Positions 8,007-16,339 of a stretch of 64,000 nucleotides of DNA are shown here, piece by piece. The position numbers were made by a program, and so were the translations under genes. The stretch covers positions 1-64,000 of the forward strand of contig JADGHE010000004.1 of the NCBI GenBank assembly GCA_019689555.1, in the 5' to 3' direction. A model generated the notes under the pieces. That model worked only from the letters and a program-made list of their open reading frames with translations. It was not told the DNA's origin and did no database searches. How positions within the stretch are numbered: position 1 is the stretch's first letter; each line of letters begins with the position of its first letter. The DNA comes from Variibacter sp. GTDB taxonomy: Bacteria; Pseudomonadota; Alphaproteobacteria; Rhizobiales; Xanthobacteraceae.

Positions 8007-9422
8007 CTACTCCGCGGCGAGGGCCGGAGGCGCGCCGGCGATCCATCGCTCGAGATCGGCGAGCGCCCGCGCGCACAGCGCCCGCCTTTTCGCGATGGTC
8101 TTGGTCGCGCCCCGCAGCCGCGCGCCATCTGCGTCGCGGGCGGGGACCCGCTCGAGGGGCGGAAACAGACCGAAGTTGACGTTCATAGGCTGGAACGAGC
8201 GCGGCCCGGCCTCGGCCGCCTCGATGTGGCCGCCGGTGATGTGCGCGAGCAGCGCGCCGTGGGCGGTGGTCGCCGGCGGGGGCACCACGGGCTTTCCCAG
8301 CCGCTCCGCCGCCGCAAAGCGGCCCGCCATCAACCCGACGGCGGCCGACTCGACATAGCCTTCGCAGCCCGTGATCTGACCGGCGAACCGCAGGCGCGGC
8401 ATCGCCTTGAGCCGCAAGGTCGCGTCCAAAAGCTTTGGCGAGTTGAGGAAGGTGTTGCGGTGCACGCCGCCGAGGCGCGCAAACTCCGCCTTTTCGAGGC
8501 CGGGTATGGTACGGAAAATGCGGATCTGCTCCCCGTGCTTCAGCTTCGTCTGAAAGCCCACCATGTTGAAAAGCGTGCCGAGCTTGTTGTCCTGGCGCAG
8601 CTGGACCACGGCATAGGGCTTCTCGCCGGGGCGGTGCGGATTGGTCAGCCCGACGGGTTTCATCGGACCGTGACGCAGCGTGTCGCGGCCGCGCTCGGCC
8701 ATCACCTCGATGGGGAGGCAGCCGTCGAAATAGGGCGTCGAGGCCTCCCAGTCGTGGAAGGCGACCTTCTCGCCCGCCAGCAGGGCATCGACGAAGGCCT
8801 CATACTGCTCCCGGGTCATGGGGCAGTTGATGTAGTCGGCCCCACCGCCGCCGGGCCCGGCCTTGTCGTAGCGCGACTGGAACCAGGCGACCGACATGTC
8901 GATGGAGTCGCGGTAGACGATGGGCGCAATCGCGTCGAAGAACGCCAGATCGGCCTCGCCGGTGAGGGCGCCGAGCGCCTCCGAGAGGGCGGGGGAAGTC
9001 AGCGGCCCGGTCGCAATGATGACGGAATCCCAGTCCGCGGGCGGGAGGCCGGTGACCTCCTCGCGGCGCACCTCGATCAGGGGATGGGACGAGATTGCCG
9101 CGGTGACGGCTGCGGCGAAGCCCTCGCGGTCGACGGCGAGCGCACTGCCCGCCGGGACCTTGTTGGCGTCGGCGGCCCGCATGACGAGCGAGCCGAGCCG
9201 CCGCATTTCGGCGTGCAGGAGCCCGACGGCGTTGTTCTCGGCGTCGTCGGAGCGGAACGAGTTGGAACAGACCAGCTCGGCGAGCGCCTCGCCTTTGTGC
9301 GCCGGGGTGGATCGCAGTGGCCGCATTTCGTGCAGCACGACGGGGACGCCCCGGCTCGCGATCTGCCAGGCGGCCTCGCTGCCGGCGAGACCGCCCCCGA
9401 CGATGTGGATCGGTTCCCTCAT
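8007..9422 (-). CDS. trmFO: Methylenetetrahydrofolate-tRNA-(uracil-5-)-methyltransferase
   Basis: Flavoenzyme that makes ribothymidine at position 54 of tRNA using methylenetetrahydrofolate and FADH2. The product of 471 residues begins [19 protein letters not shown], a dinucleotide-binding glycine motif, and contains [15 protein letters not shown] and [15 protein letters not shown], both typical of the family. The start at 9422 was preferred over in-frame starts further upstream because family members begin immediately before the FAD motif. The kinase-like gene follows after two bases. Confidence 0.95.
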   Translation of the reverse strand: MREPIHIVGGGLAGSEAAWQIASRGVPVVLHEMRPLRSTPAHKGEALAELVCSNSFRSDDAENNAVGLLHAEMRRLGSLVMRAADANKVPAGSALAVDREGFAAAVTAAISSHPLIEVRREEVTGLPPADWDSVIIATGPLTSPALSEALGALTGEADLAFFDAIAPIVYRDSIDMSVAWFQSRYDKAGPGGGGADYINCPMTREQYEAFVDALLAGEKVAFHDWEASTPYFDGCLPIEVMAERGRDTLRHGPMKPVGLTNPHRPGEKPYAVVQLRQDNKLGTLFNMVGFQTKLKHGEQIRIFRTIPGLEKAEFARLGGVHRNTFLNSPKLLDATLRLKAMPRLRFAGQITGCEGYVESAAVGLMAGRFAAAERLGKPVVPPPATTAHGALLAHITGGHIEAAEAGPRSFQPMNVNFGLFPPLERVPARDADGARLRGATKTIAKRRALCARALADLERWIAGAPPALAAE

Positions 9423-9552
9423 GCCTCGCATTTGTTGGTCCCGATCACGCCCGTCAAGCCGGACACCGATCCCTTCCAACTATTCCATGCCGCCCTTGGA
9501 TATACGCGGCCTGTGGACACCGCTTCCGCCGGGATTGGCAAGCCGCAAAAGG

Positions 9553-9580
9553 AAAACGCCCGCCGGGGGCGGGCGTTTTT
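9553..9580. terminator. Strong bidirectional hairpin terminator
   Basis: AAAACGCCCGCC (9553-9564) pairs perfectly with GGCGGGCGTTTT (9568-9579) across three bases, and the plus strand ends in a T-run. On the minus strand it follows the DUF1127 gene and precedes trmFO, so it probably insulates the two. Confidence 0.8.
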
Positions 9581-9604
9581 CCACGACCGACGGACCGAAC
9601 CGGA

Positions 9605-9772
9605 TCAGGCCGATTCGGCGGCCTCCGCCGCGGCCCAGGCCGCTGCGGGAATTTCGCCTCGGCTGAGACCGATATCGGCGAGCGCGCGGTCGTCGAGCTG
9701 GGAGAGCTCGCGTACGGACTGGTTGTACCGCCGCCAGCTCCTCAGGAACCGGATCAATTGAGCGAGGAACAT
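9605..9772 (-). CDS. DUF1127 small protein
   Basis: A 55-residue protein starting MFLAQLIRFLRSW and containing the DUF1127 core, RELSQLDDRALADIGLSRGE at about 21-40. Such arginine-rich small proteins are abundant in alphaproteobacteria; some are linked to RNA turnover or to phosphate and carbon metabolism, but I cannot assign a role here. The start at 9772 has AGGTGCG upstream as a plausible ribosome-binding site. A strong terminator follows. Confidence 0.85.
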   Translation of the reverse strand: MFLAQLIRFLRSWRRYNQSVRELSQLDDRALADIGLSRGEIPAAAWAAAEAAESA

Positions 9773-10128
9773 CTTTCGCACCTGTTGTTCGCTGAAGGTC
9801 GACCTGACCTTTGCCCGCAAGATAGGGGCCGATGGTGCAGTGCGAAAGGGTATTTGCTGCGATGCAGCGTTGCGCGAATTGCATGAATCGATGCACGAAT
9901 TTTTAAACCTTTTCTCAAGACCCTGGAAAGGCCTCGTTAACCCTTTGGGCGGCGCAGGCAGCAAGGCTGCGAGGGCTTCGCGTTTGGGGGGCCGGCCGGG
10001 GGCGCAGGGCCCCCGGGGCTCCTTCGCGCGCGCCGCAGCCGGCCGTCGAAGCCGTCCCGCCGGACGCAGAGGCAACCGCGGCCGGGAACCGGGCCGCACC
10101 CGCCGCGGGCGGCGGGTCGCGGCGCGAC
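9773..10128. other. Intergenic region upstream of the DUF1127 gene
   Basis: No gene is seen here. The part nearest the DUF1127 gene is comparatively AT-rich (9890-9960) and should hold its promoter, read leftwards. Further right is a GC-rich block with a hairpin, CCGGGGGC (9996-10003) pairing with GCCCCCGG (10009-10016). A second hairpin, 10120-10139, has an 8-bp stem with CTTA loop and overlaps the stop of the next pseudogene. Confidence 0.6.
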
Positions 10129-11110
10129 TTATCGCGCCGTCTCCCAGTCCTTGCCGTAGTGCCTCACGGTCGGTCGCGCCGGGACGCCAGGGCGGTCCGG
10201 CGGAATGACCGGCAGCAGCAAGAAGGCCTCCCGGCCGGGTCCCGTGTGCAGGGTCGTCTCGCCGCCGAAGATCGCCGCAGGGCGATCGTACGGATCGTCA
10301 TGGATCCAAGGGCTCGAGCCGCGCGAGCGGAACGCCGGATTGCTGTCGCCGCCCGGTCGCTCGAAATCCTTGCCCGCGATGTTCACGGCCAGCCTGAACC
10401 CGACCGGAAGGACGATGCAGGTCGGCCAGATTTCGACGTCGACCTCGTAGACCTAGTCCGGCGTCAACGGCTGCTTGTCGTCGTGGGTGTGGTACGGGCG
10501 GTAGGGCAGGGACTTCGCCGGGTCGAGCTTGCGGTGCGAGGCGCGCAGCCAGCCCTGGGCGAGCGGCGTGTGCGGATCGACCGTCCCCTGGAACTCGACC
10601 TCGCGCCCGTCCGGCGCGAAGGCCTGCACGGTGACGAAGAGGTCCGCGTCCGTCGTGGAGGAGGACACGAACAGCTTCAGCGCCATCGGGCCGGTGATCT
10701 CGGTCTCCTCTTCGAGCGGAGGCGACATCCACCGGACCCCGCCGCCCAGGGCCGAGAACGTCGCCGCGCCTTCGGAGGCCGGCGCCCGCCAGTCGAGCCT
10801 GCCGGATTGCGCGTCCAGAAACAGCATCGTCCAGCGGGTGCCGGCGAGCGGCCACTCGTTCTCCTTGCGCAGCTCGAATTCCGGACTGAACGGGCGTCGC
10901 AGGTTGAGCCAGACCCGCGGCTCCTCGTCCCAGCCGTTGGCCTCGCCCTTGAGATAGAAGTCGAAGAAGCGCTTCTGCAGCGCCATGCCGTAGGGCAGGT
11001 AGAACCACTCCTCATGCCGACCGAGATGGCCTTCGAGCCATTTGTGTTTTGACGCGGCCTGCGTGAACGCCTCGAAATTGCCGCGCGGATGCAGGCCGAA
11101 ACGGCAATCT
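10129..11110 (-). pseudogene. Broken CocE/NonD-type (X-Pro dipeptidyl-peptidase, S15) hydrolase
   Basis: Only the C-terminal half of an esterase/peptidase of the CocE family is present. Homology-like sequence begins near 11110 (FGLHPRGNFEAF), runs through ALQKRFFDFYLKG, and reaches LTPD before an in-frame TAG at 10453-10455. The same frame then continues VYEVDVEIWPT to a natural stop at 10129. The family normally reads PGE at the break, so a GAG-to-TAG change is plausible. The N-terminal alpha/beta-hydrolase domain with the catalytic serine is absent. Upstream, 11111-11215 holds only a signal-peptide-like fragment (CGIANAQARP). This is decaying DNA. Confidence 0.7.
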
Positions 11111-11274
11111 CAGGGCGGGGGCGCGCCTGGGCGTTCGCGATCCCGCATCGAACGAGGGCGACCGCGCCTGCGGCCACGACGCTCGGGGACACGGCGACGG
11201 GAAACTGCTAGCTAAGCGATGGCCGGGCCCGGCCGAGCACGCGGCGCAAGCCCGGGAAGCGTTGGAGGAAAGGC

Positions 11275-11571
11275 ATGTCCGCAGACGGCACCTGGAGCAT
11301 CACCGTCGACACGCCGATGGGGCAGCGGCAGGCGACTCTCGAATTGTCGACCGCCGGAGAAACCTTGACCGGCACGCACTTTGCCGACGGCAGTTCCGGG
11401 CCCATCATGGATGGCGCCCTGAGCGGCAACGAAGTGGCATGGAAGGTCGACATTGTCGATCCGATGCCGATGCGGCTGGAGTTTGCCGGCACGATCGAAG
11501 GCGACACGATCTCCGGCAATGTGCGGGCAGGAACGTTCGGCAGTTTTCCGTTCTCTGGCCGCCGCATCTGA
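11275..11571 (+). CDS. Conserved hypothetical beta-rich protein
   Basis: A 98-residue protein without signal peptide or membrane helix. It is built from alternating strands with repeated Gly-containing turns (TLTGTHFADG, GALSGNEVAW, GTIEGDTISG), suggesting a small beta-barrel or sandwich. Similar short proteins occur in proteobacteria, but I do not recognise a function. GTTGGAGGAAAGGC just ahead of the ATG at 11275 supplies a good ribosome-binding site. The Ntn-hydrolase gene follows on the same strand 78 bases later. Confidence 0.7.
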   Translation: MSADGTWSITVDTPMGQRQATLELSTAGETLTGTHFADGSSGPIMDGALSGNEVAWKVDIVDPMPMRLEFAGTIEGDTISGNVRAGTFGSFPFSGRRI

Positions 11572-11649
11572 ACGGCCGCTGCGCGGCCGAGCGCAACGGG
11601 CGCGACATGCGAGCGTGGGCGGCGGGCGCTCGCCGCAGCATTGGACGCG

Positions 11650-12777
11650 ATGACTGAGGAGACGAGCGCGCTCCCTGCCGTTCCGATGGTCGATGTGCGC
11701 GCGGGCGGGGCGCTGCGCCACGCGCTCGAAGGCCGCGCGGAAGCGCTGGCGCTGCGCGACGATTGCCTGTCCGTCTTTCCGCGCGGCACCGTCGCTGCGA
11801 TGCCGCTTCTTGATCGGCTCGCGCGGCGGTGGCTCGTGCGCTCGCGCGCGCCTTACGTCGCAGAGATCGAGACGATGGCCCGCGCGCTCGGCTTTGCAGG
11901 CGTGTGGTTCCTCAACGGCTCCTATCAATGGGGCTGCACGTCGCTCGCGCGCGAGGAAGAGGGCGCGCTTTGGCTCGTGCGCACGCTCGACTGGCCGTTT
12001 CCCGGCCTCGGCCGGCGCGTCGCCGTCGCGCGCATGCGCGGGCCGGCGGGCGAGTTTTTCAGCGTCACCTGGCCCGGCTATGTCGGCGCGTTGACCGCGA
12101 TGGCACCCGGGCGCTTCGCCGCCTGCATCAACCAGGCGCCGCTGCGGCGGCGCACGCGGCATCCCTGGTTGCGCCTCTGCGACATGGCGGCGAACGCGGC
12201 GAACACCTGGATTCATGTGCGGCACATGCCGCCGGATCAGCTTCTGCGACTGGTGTTCGAGACCTGCGGCGACTTCGCCGCCGCACGAAAAGCGCTCGAA
12301 CGGACTCCCGTCGCGCGCCCGGTGATCTACACGCTCATCGGCTGCGCGCCGGGCGAACGCTGCGTGATCGAGCGCACCGAGGAGGCTTACGAAACGCGCT
12401 GCGACGACACCGCCGCCGCCAACGATTGGGGCGCGCGCCGTCCGGGCTGGGAGGCGCGCATCGCCGCGCGGCATTTCTTCACGCTGTCGTTCGCCGAAGC
12501 CGCGGAGAACAGCCGCGCGCGGCGGGCGGCGCTCGCCGCCTGGCCGGGCCCCATCGCCGGCGACGACTTCGACTGGGTCGCGCCGCCGGTGCTCAATCCG
12601 TACACGCGCGTCGCGGTCGCGATGTCGGCGGCGCGCGCCGTCTTGCGCGTCGCGGGCTACGAGATGACGCCGGCCCACGCGCTCCCGCAGCGGGCGACGC
12701 AGGCGAGCAGTTTCGGCCCGAATGTCAGTCCCCCGGCGGGCCGGCGGCGATGCGACCGTGCCGCGGCGGTGTCATAA
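11650..12777 (+). CDS. Predicted Ntn hydrolase of the acid ceramidase/NAAA/C45 type
   Basis: A 375-residue protein. Residues near 94-115 read WGCTSLAREEEGALWLVRTL followed by DWPF, matching the Cys-Thr-Ser and Arg-x-Leu-Asp pattern of choloylglycine-hydrolase-type amidases (acid ceramidase, NAAA, isopenicillin acyltransferase); Cys96 would be the nucleophile. Here the cysteine is internal, so maturation by cleavage would be needed, as in acid ceramidase. A likely substrate is an N-acyl amide, but which one is unknown. No signal peptide is apparent. Start at the ATG at 11650; a TTG nine bases upstream is an alternative. Confidence 0.6.
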   Translation: MTEETSALPAVPMVDVRAGGALRHALEGRAEALALRDDCLSVFPRGTVAAMPLLDRLARRWLVRSRAPYVAEIETMARALGFAGVWFLNGSYQWGCTSLAREEEGALWLVRTLDWPFPGLGRRVAVARMRGPAGEFFSVTWPGYVGALTAMAPGRFAACINQAPLRRRTRHPWLRLCDMAANAANTWIHVRHMPPDQLLRLVFETCGDFAAARKALERTPVARPVIYTLIGCAPGERCVIERTEEAYETRCDDTAAANDWGARRPGWEARIAARHFFTLSFAEAAENSRARRAALAAWPGPIAGDDFDWVAPPVLNPYTRVAVAMSAARAVLRVAGYEMTPAHALPQRATQASSFGPNVSPPAGRRRCDRAAAVS

Positions 12778-12846
12778 TGCCGGCGGATAAAGACCGCGCG
12801 GGCGCGGGCCTTCGCCCAGCGCCGCGTTTTCTGAGGAGGAAGGATC

Positions 12847-13092
12847 ATGAAGGCAATTCTGTTGGCGGCGGCGTTGGCCGTGGGCGCGTTGACCGTTCCG
12901 GCGCAGGCGGCAAGCTGCAAGGCGCAGGCCGCGGAGAAGAAGCTCGCTGGTGCGGCGCTCAACAGCTTCATGAAGAAATGCGAGACCGATGCGACGAAAA
13001 CCTGCGAAGCCGATTCCCAGGCGAAGAAGCTTTCGGGCGCGGCCAAAAGCAGCCACATGAAGAAGTGCGTCAGCGACGCCGTGGGGTCCTGA
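12847..13092 (+). CDS. psiF: PsiF-repeat exported protein
   Basis: An 81-residue secreted protein. A signal peptide ends at AQA-AS, and the mature part has two copies of the PsiF repeat, each with a lysine-rich KKL(A/S)GAA segment and ending MKKC. Four cysteines could form two disulfides in the periplasm. In E. coli PsiF is phosphate-starvation inducible, but its activity is unknown. A strong GAGGAGGAAGG lies just before the ATG, and a hairpin terminator follows. Confidence 0.85.
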   Translation: MKAILLAAALAVGALTVPAQAASCKAQAAEKKLAGAALNSFMKKCETDATKTCEADSQAKKLSGAAKSSHMKKCVSDAVGS

Positions 13093-13132
13093 TCCGCTCT
13101 TGCCGCCGGCGAGCGCGACATCGCCGGAGCGG

Positions 13133-13168
13133 GCCGGCCCTCTCCCCGCACGGCGGGGGAGGGCCGGC
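13133..13168 (+). terminator. Hairpin after the PsiF gene
   Basis: GCCGGCCCTC (13133-13142) pairs with GAGGGCCGGC (13159-13168). After a one-base bulge, CCCC (13144-13147) pairs with GGGG (13155-13158). The 14-bp stem starts about 40 bases after the psiF stop. No T-run follows, so it may act as a mRNA 3' stabiliser as well as a terminator. Confidence 0.5.
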
Positions 13169-13184
13169 GGGAGCCGCGCAAAAA

Positions 13185-13327
13185 CGTCGTGCTGATGTGC
13201 GAGCGAACCGGGCCGCGAAGGACGACGGATCGCAGCATTGCGAAAGCGGCGGGACGAAACCTTGCGGGCGCGGCGCCGTCGCCCTTCGAGGGCCGCGGGG
13301 CGCGCGGCCGCCTCGGGGTGACGGCGC
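13185..13327. repeat. Two-hairpin intergenic repeat, copy 1 (degenerate)
   Basis: Bases 13185-13232 match 38729-38776 at 43 of 48 positions by my count. This first module forms a hairpin closed by CGTCGT/ACGACG. About 40 bases on, a second module (13273-13327) folds on itself, GCGCCGTC pairing with GACGGCGC and GGCCGC with GCGGCC inside. The element lies between convergent psiF and DUF4242 genes. It resembles REP/BIME-type repeats of Hyphomicrobiales. The rest of the 13093-13456 gap shows no gene. Confidence 0.7.
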
Positions 13328-13456
13328 AAACCGGGTTGGACTGACGCCGTTCGCGCCGCGCCGCACGCGAAACGCGCCGGCACGCGGATTCCGCCCATGG
13401 GAATCCGCTCCTCGCGAGAGTTCGACTGCGCGTTTTCGCTGCGATTGGCCCGCCGC

Positions 13457-13732
13457 CTAGGCCGCGGCGACGGTCGGGTCCATGATGCGTTTTACCTCGG
13501 TGATTTTGTCGGCGGGGAAGCCGCTCATGTCCGCGTGCTTGCGCACCAAGGACTCGTCCTTGGCCAAATAGACGCAATAGACCTTGTCGTCCGTGACATA
13601 GGACTCGACCCACTGCACATCGGGGGCGAGCTGTGCAAGCGCCTCGTTGGATTTCTGCGCCGCCTCCCGGAACTGTTCGCGCTGAGCCAAGCCGATGCCC
13701 GGCATTTCACGTTCGATGATGTATCGCTTCAT
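13457..13732 (-). CDS. DUF4242 domain protein
   Basis: A 91-residue single-domain protein starting MKRYIIEREMPGIG, with the DUF4242 pattern of an alpha/beta ferredoxin-like fold (WVESYVTDDKVYCVYLA, then MDP near the end). A nickel-binding protein of Streptomyces belongs to this family, but the conserved function is unknown. The protein is cytoplasmic as judged by the lack of a signal. GGAGG lies a few bases upstream of the start. Confidence 0.8.
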   Translation of the reverse strand: MKRYIIEREMPGIGLAQREQFREAAQKSNEALAQLAPDVQWVESYVTDDKVYCVYLAKDESLVRKHADMSGFPADKITEVKRIMDPTVAAA

Positions 13733-14008
13733 GGCAACGTTCCTCCCTGCATTTTTGTTGGCACGCGGCAGGCGTCGAATGTAGCAGAACGGGCCGCAGG
13801 CGGGAACGGCGGAGCGAGGGGGGGCATCCGTTCCCGGCTCAGATCGCCCAGGTGCTCGGCCTTCGATTTAATCTGCGAAACAAACGGCTTCGACCCGGCT
13901 TGCGTGAATCGCCGCGCACGTTATTGGAAACGCGCGCGGCCTGCCCGGCGCTATTCCTCTCGCGCCCGGCCGAGTCTTGCTTCGCGAGGCCTCGCTCTCC
14001 GTGCGTCT

Positions 14009-14188
14009 TCAGCCGTGCGGCTCATTCCGCGTCCGCCGCTCGCTGCGGCAGCCCTGACCGGGCTTGCAGTGCTCGCACCATCGGCCGGCGGGCTTCGCCA
14101 GCGCGCGCACGGTTAACACCTTGCAGCACATGGTGCAGCCGCCGCATTCCCTGGCGGGCCGTGTGGAGTCTTGCGCAGCGGCGCTCAC
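14009..14188 (-). pseudogene. Truncated YkgJ-type cysteine-cluster protein
   Basis: A 59-residue frame starting at GTG 14188, sixteen bases after the glutathione transferase stop. It reads ECGGCTMCCKVLTVRALAKP and then WCEHCKPGQGC, the first half of the zinc- or iron-chelating CxxCxxCC domain (YkgJ family). Full members continue for another 70 or more residues with further cysteines, but here a stop comes at NEPHG. I see no continuation in other frames down to 13733. Either a decayed remnant or a functional short metal-binding peptide. Confidence 0.5.
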
Positions 14189-14204
14189 GTTTGTCCGCCG
14201 TCCG

Positions 14205-14822
14205 TCAGGCCGCCGCGAGTTCCCGGTCCTGCGCCTCGGCGCGCTGGAGCGCGGGACGTTCCGCGAGCCGCGCAGCATAGGCGACGAATTCCGGCCGTTC
14301 CGGCAAAAGCTTGAAGCGCAGGCCCCAGCGGATGGTTGAGCCGATCACCACGTCCGCGGCGGTGAACTGCGTGCCCATCAGGTACGGCCCCTCGGCGACC
14401 GCTTTCGCGAGGTGGTCGAGCACCGCCTCGTAGCTGCCGTAGCCGAGCGCGGTCACCGGCGGTTGTTCCTTGCGGGGGAAGGCGCGGTCCATCATCGCCT
14501 GCTCGACGCAGCTCGGCCCAAAAAAGAGCCACTTGAAGTAGACGCCACGCCGCGGATCGCCCACGGGAATGTTGAGCTCTGCGTGCGGAAACGCATCGGC
14601 GAGATAGGCGCAGATCGCGGCGGCCTCGGTGATGACGACGCCCTCGTGGCGCAGCGCGGGCACTTTGCCCATGGGATTGACCGCGAGGTACTCGGGCGCG
14701 CGGTTTTCGCCTCTTTTCAAGTCGACGACGCGGATCTCGTAGGGCTCGCCCACCTCTTCGAGCATCCAGTGCGCGATGGAGGACCGTGAAGGCACACTGT
14801 GATACAGCGTCATCTTGGACAT
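14205..14822 (-). CDS. Glutathione S-transferase family protein
   Basis: A 205-residue cytosolic transferase. The N-terminal thioredoxin-like domain runs to about residue 80 and contains the cis-proline segment GKVPALRHEG and the gamma-glutamyl-binding ITEAAAICAYLAD. The C-terminal helical domain has the usual FTAADVVIGSTI. The likely catalytic Ser/Tyr lies in LYHSVPSRSS near residue 10. The start MSKMTLYHS is preferred: the frame is open far upstream on this strand only because of base composition. Divergent from the DUF2189 gene. Confidence 0.88.
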   Translation of the reverse strand: MSKMTLYHSVPSRSSIAHWMLEEVGEPYEIRVVDLKRGENRAPEYLAVNPMGKVPALRHEGVVITEAAAICAYLADAFPHAELNIPVGDPRRGVYFKWLFFGPSCVEQAMMDRAFPRKEQPPVTALGYGSYEAVLDHLAKAVAEGPYLMGTQFTAADVVIGSTIRWGLRFKLLPERPEFVAYAARLAERPALQRAEAQDRELAAA

Positions 14823-14951
14823 TCCGGTATTCCTTCCTATCTCCAGCCCCGCGACAAGCGCCGGCCGTCGGCGTAGACTTGCCATCCATAGCAGGTCGCG
14901 GGCTCGGCGTGAGTAGCCTAAGACTGCTCCGCGTCTCGAGAAACGCGGCCG

Positions 14952-14970
14952 CTTGAACCGCCGGTTCAAG
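14952..14970 (+). promoter_or_regulatory. Perfect inverted repeat touching the Shine-Dalgarno of the DUF2189 gene
   Basis: CTTGAACCG (14952-14960) and CGGTTCAAG (14962-14970) form a perfect 9-bp dyad around one base. Its last three bases are the first three of the ribosome-binding site AAGGAGG at 14968-14974. It could be a DNA operator for the divergent GST/DUF2189 pair, or, less likely with a one-base centre, an RNA fold affecting translation. Confidence 0.4.
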
Positions 14971-14981
14971 GAGGTAGGACC

Positions 14982-15881
14982 ATGGCGCCTCGAGACCTTG
15001 CCTTCGTCGCCCAAGACGCCCCCGCGCTGCCGGAAATCCGCAAGATCGGAGCCGGCGACGTGTTCGACGCGCTCAAGCGTGGCCTCGACGACTTCCGCGC
15101 CATGCCGACCACGCATGTGATCTTTCTGAGCCTCATCTATCCGATCGTCGGCCTCGTGCTCGCGCGGCTGACCTTCGGCTACGACGTCGTGCCGCTGCTC
15201 TATCCCATCCTTGCGGGGTTCGCCCTGGTGGGCCCGTTCGCGGCGGTTTGGATCTACGAGCTCAGCCGCCGGCGCGAGGCGGGCCTCGACGTCGCCTGGC
15301 ATCACGCCTTCGACATCGTGCACGCGCGCTCGTTCGGCGCCATCCTCGTGCTGGGCTTCCTGCTGATGGCGCTCTTCGTGATCTGGCTTGCGGTCGCGCA
15401 CGCGATCTATGTGGCGATCGTCGGCTACGGGGCGCCCGTATCGCTCGGCTACTTCATCAATCAGGTGTTCACGACGCCGGAAGGCTGGCTGCTCATTCTG
15501 ATCGGCAACGGCGTCGGCTTCCTGTTTGCCGTGACGGCGCTGGCGATCAGCGTCGTCTCGTTCCCTCTGCTGCTCGAGCACAATGTCGGCGCGATGGCGG
15601 CGATCGCGACCTCGGTGAAGGCCGTGATGAAAAACCCCGCCGCGATGGCGCTGTGGGGCCTCGTCGTCGCGGCCGCCTTGGCGGTCGGCTCGATTCCGTT
15701 CCTGTTCGGACTCGCCGTCGTCATGCCGGTGCTGGGGCACGCGACCTGGCACCTCTACCGCAAAGTGGTCGACGCGCAGACGAGTCCGCCGCAGGAATAT
15801 CGCGAGCCCGAAAAGCGCGTGCGCTATGCAGCCGACTTTCCTGCGGCCCTTTTCCCGGTCTCCACCGACCGGCGACCATAA
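14982..15881 (+). CDS. DUF2189 integral membrane protein
   Basis: A 299-residue inner-membrane protein of the DUF2189 family. A cytoplasmic start of about 35 residues (IRKIGAGDVFDALKRGLDDF) leads into about six hydrophobic segments spread over residues 45-255, then a polar tail with HATWHLYRKVVD. No transport or catalytic motif is recognisable and the role is unknown. AAGGAGG sits seven bases ahead of the ATG, overlapped by a perfect inverted repeat. Confidence 0.85.
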   Translation: MAPRDLAFVAQDAPALPEIRKIGAGDVFDALKRGLDDFRAMPTTHVIFLSLIYPIVGLVLARLTFGYDVVPLLYPILAGFALVGPFAAVWIYELSRRREAGLDVAWHHAFDIVHARSFGAILVLGFLLMALFVIWLAVAHAIYVAIVGYGAPVSLGYFINQVFTTPEGWLLILIGNGVGFLFAVTALAISVVSFPLLLEHNVGAMAAIATSVKAVMKNPAAMALWGLVVAAALAVGSIPFLFGLAVVMPVLGHATWHLYRKVVDAQTSPPQEYREPEKRVRYAADFPAALFPVSTDRRP

Positions 15882-15970
15882 ACCTCGGCGTGGTTTTCAG
15901 GACGGCGCCGCGGGAGCGCGAGCCGCGCCCCCGCGGTGGTTCTGCGAGCGCGTCCGCCGCCCGAGCGGCG

Positions 15971-16099
15971 TCATTCCGCCGGCGGGTAGAAATGCGGGCT
16001 GATGTTGCGGGTGCGGCGCTCGGCCCAGGCGAGGACGGCGGCAAAGAACGCGAACGCGACAAGAATGGCAGAGACGACGATAACCGTTTCGGTTGGCAT
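15971..16099 (-). CDS. Small single-pass membrane protein
   Basis: A 42-residue ORF starting MPTETVIVVSAILVAFAFF, with one membrane helix and the charged tail WAERRTRNISPHFYPPAE. TTGGAGCC about six bases upstream is a good ribosome-binding site. An upstream in-frame ATG at 16171 would add 24 non-hydrophobic residues and is less likely. Short proteins of this pattern occur in Hyphomicrobiales without assigned function. Confidence 0.6.
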   Translation of the reverse strand: MPTETVIVVSAILVAFAFFAAVLAWAERRTRNISPHFYPPAE

Positions 16100-16185
16100 G
16101 CCGAGGCTCCAAGATCTTTCGAGAAAGGTCCGGGAAAGGCCCGGGAAAGGCATCGGGAACCTAGCGGCCATGATTTGGGTTCGAT

Positions 16186-16199
16186 TTGATTTGAATCAA
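16186..16199. promoter_or_regulatory. AT-rich inverted repeat upstream of the lytic transglycosylase
   Basis: TTGATT (16186-16191) and AATCAA (16194-16199) are perfect inverted copies two bases apart, inside an AT-rich patch that contrasts with its surroundings. The spot lies between the divergent starts of the small membrane protein and the transglycosylase, where an operator would be expected. No regulator can be named. Confidence 0.25.
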
Positions 16200-16339
16200 T
16201 CGGGGGTTTGACGCGGCCGCGGGGAGGGCCGCGCCGCCCTTGCGGCCTCGCACGCCGTCGCCATTCGAATGCCGCGAAGGTGACGCTCTCTTGCGCGCGG
16301 CGAGGCCGGAAGTCTCGGTCGCCGTCGAGCGGAGCCCGG

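Noticed and set aside
8007-9479. Longer trmFO start adding 19 residues before [11 protein letters not shown]
   Set aside because: The extension is charged and not typical; family proteins start right before the FAD-binding motif.
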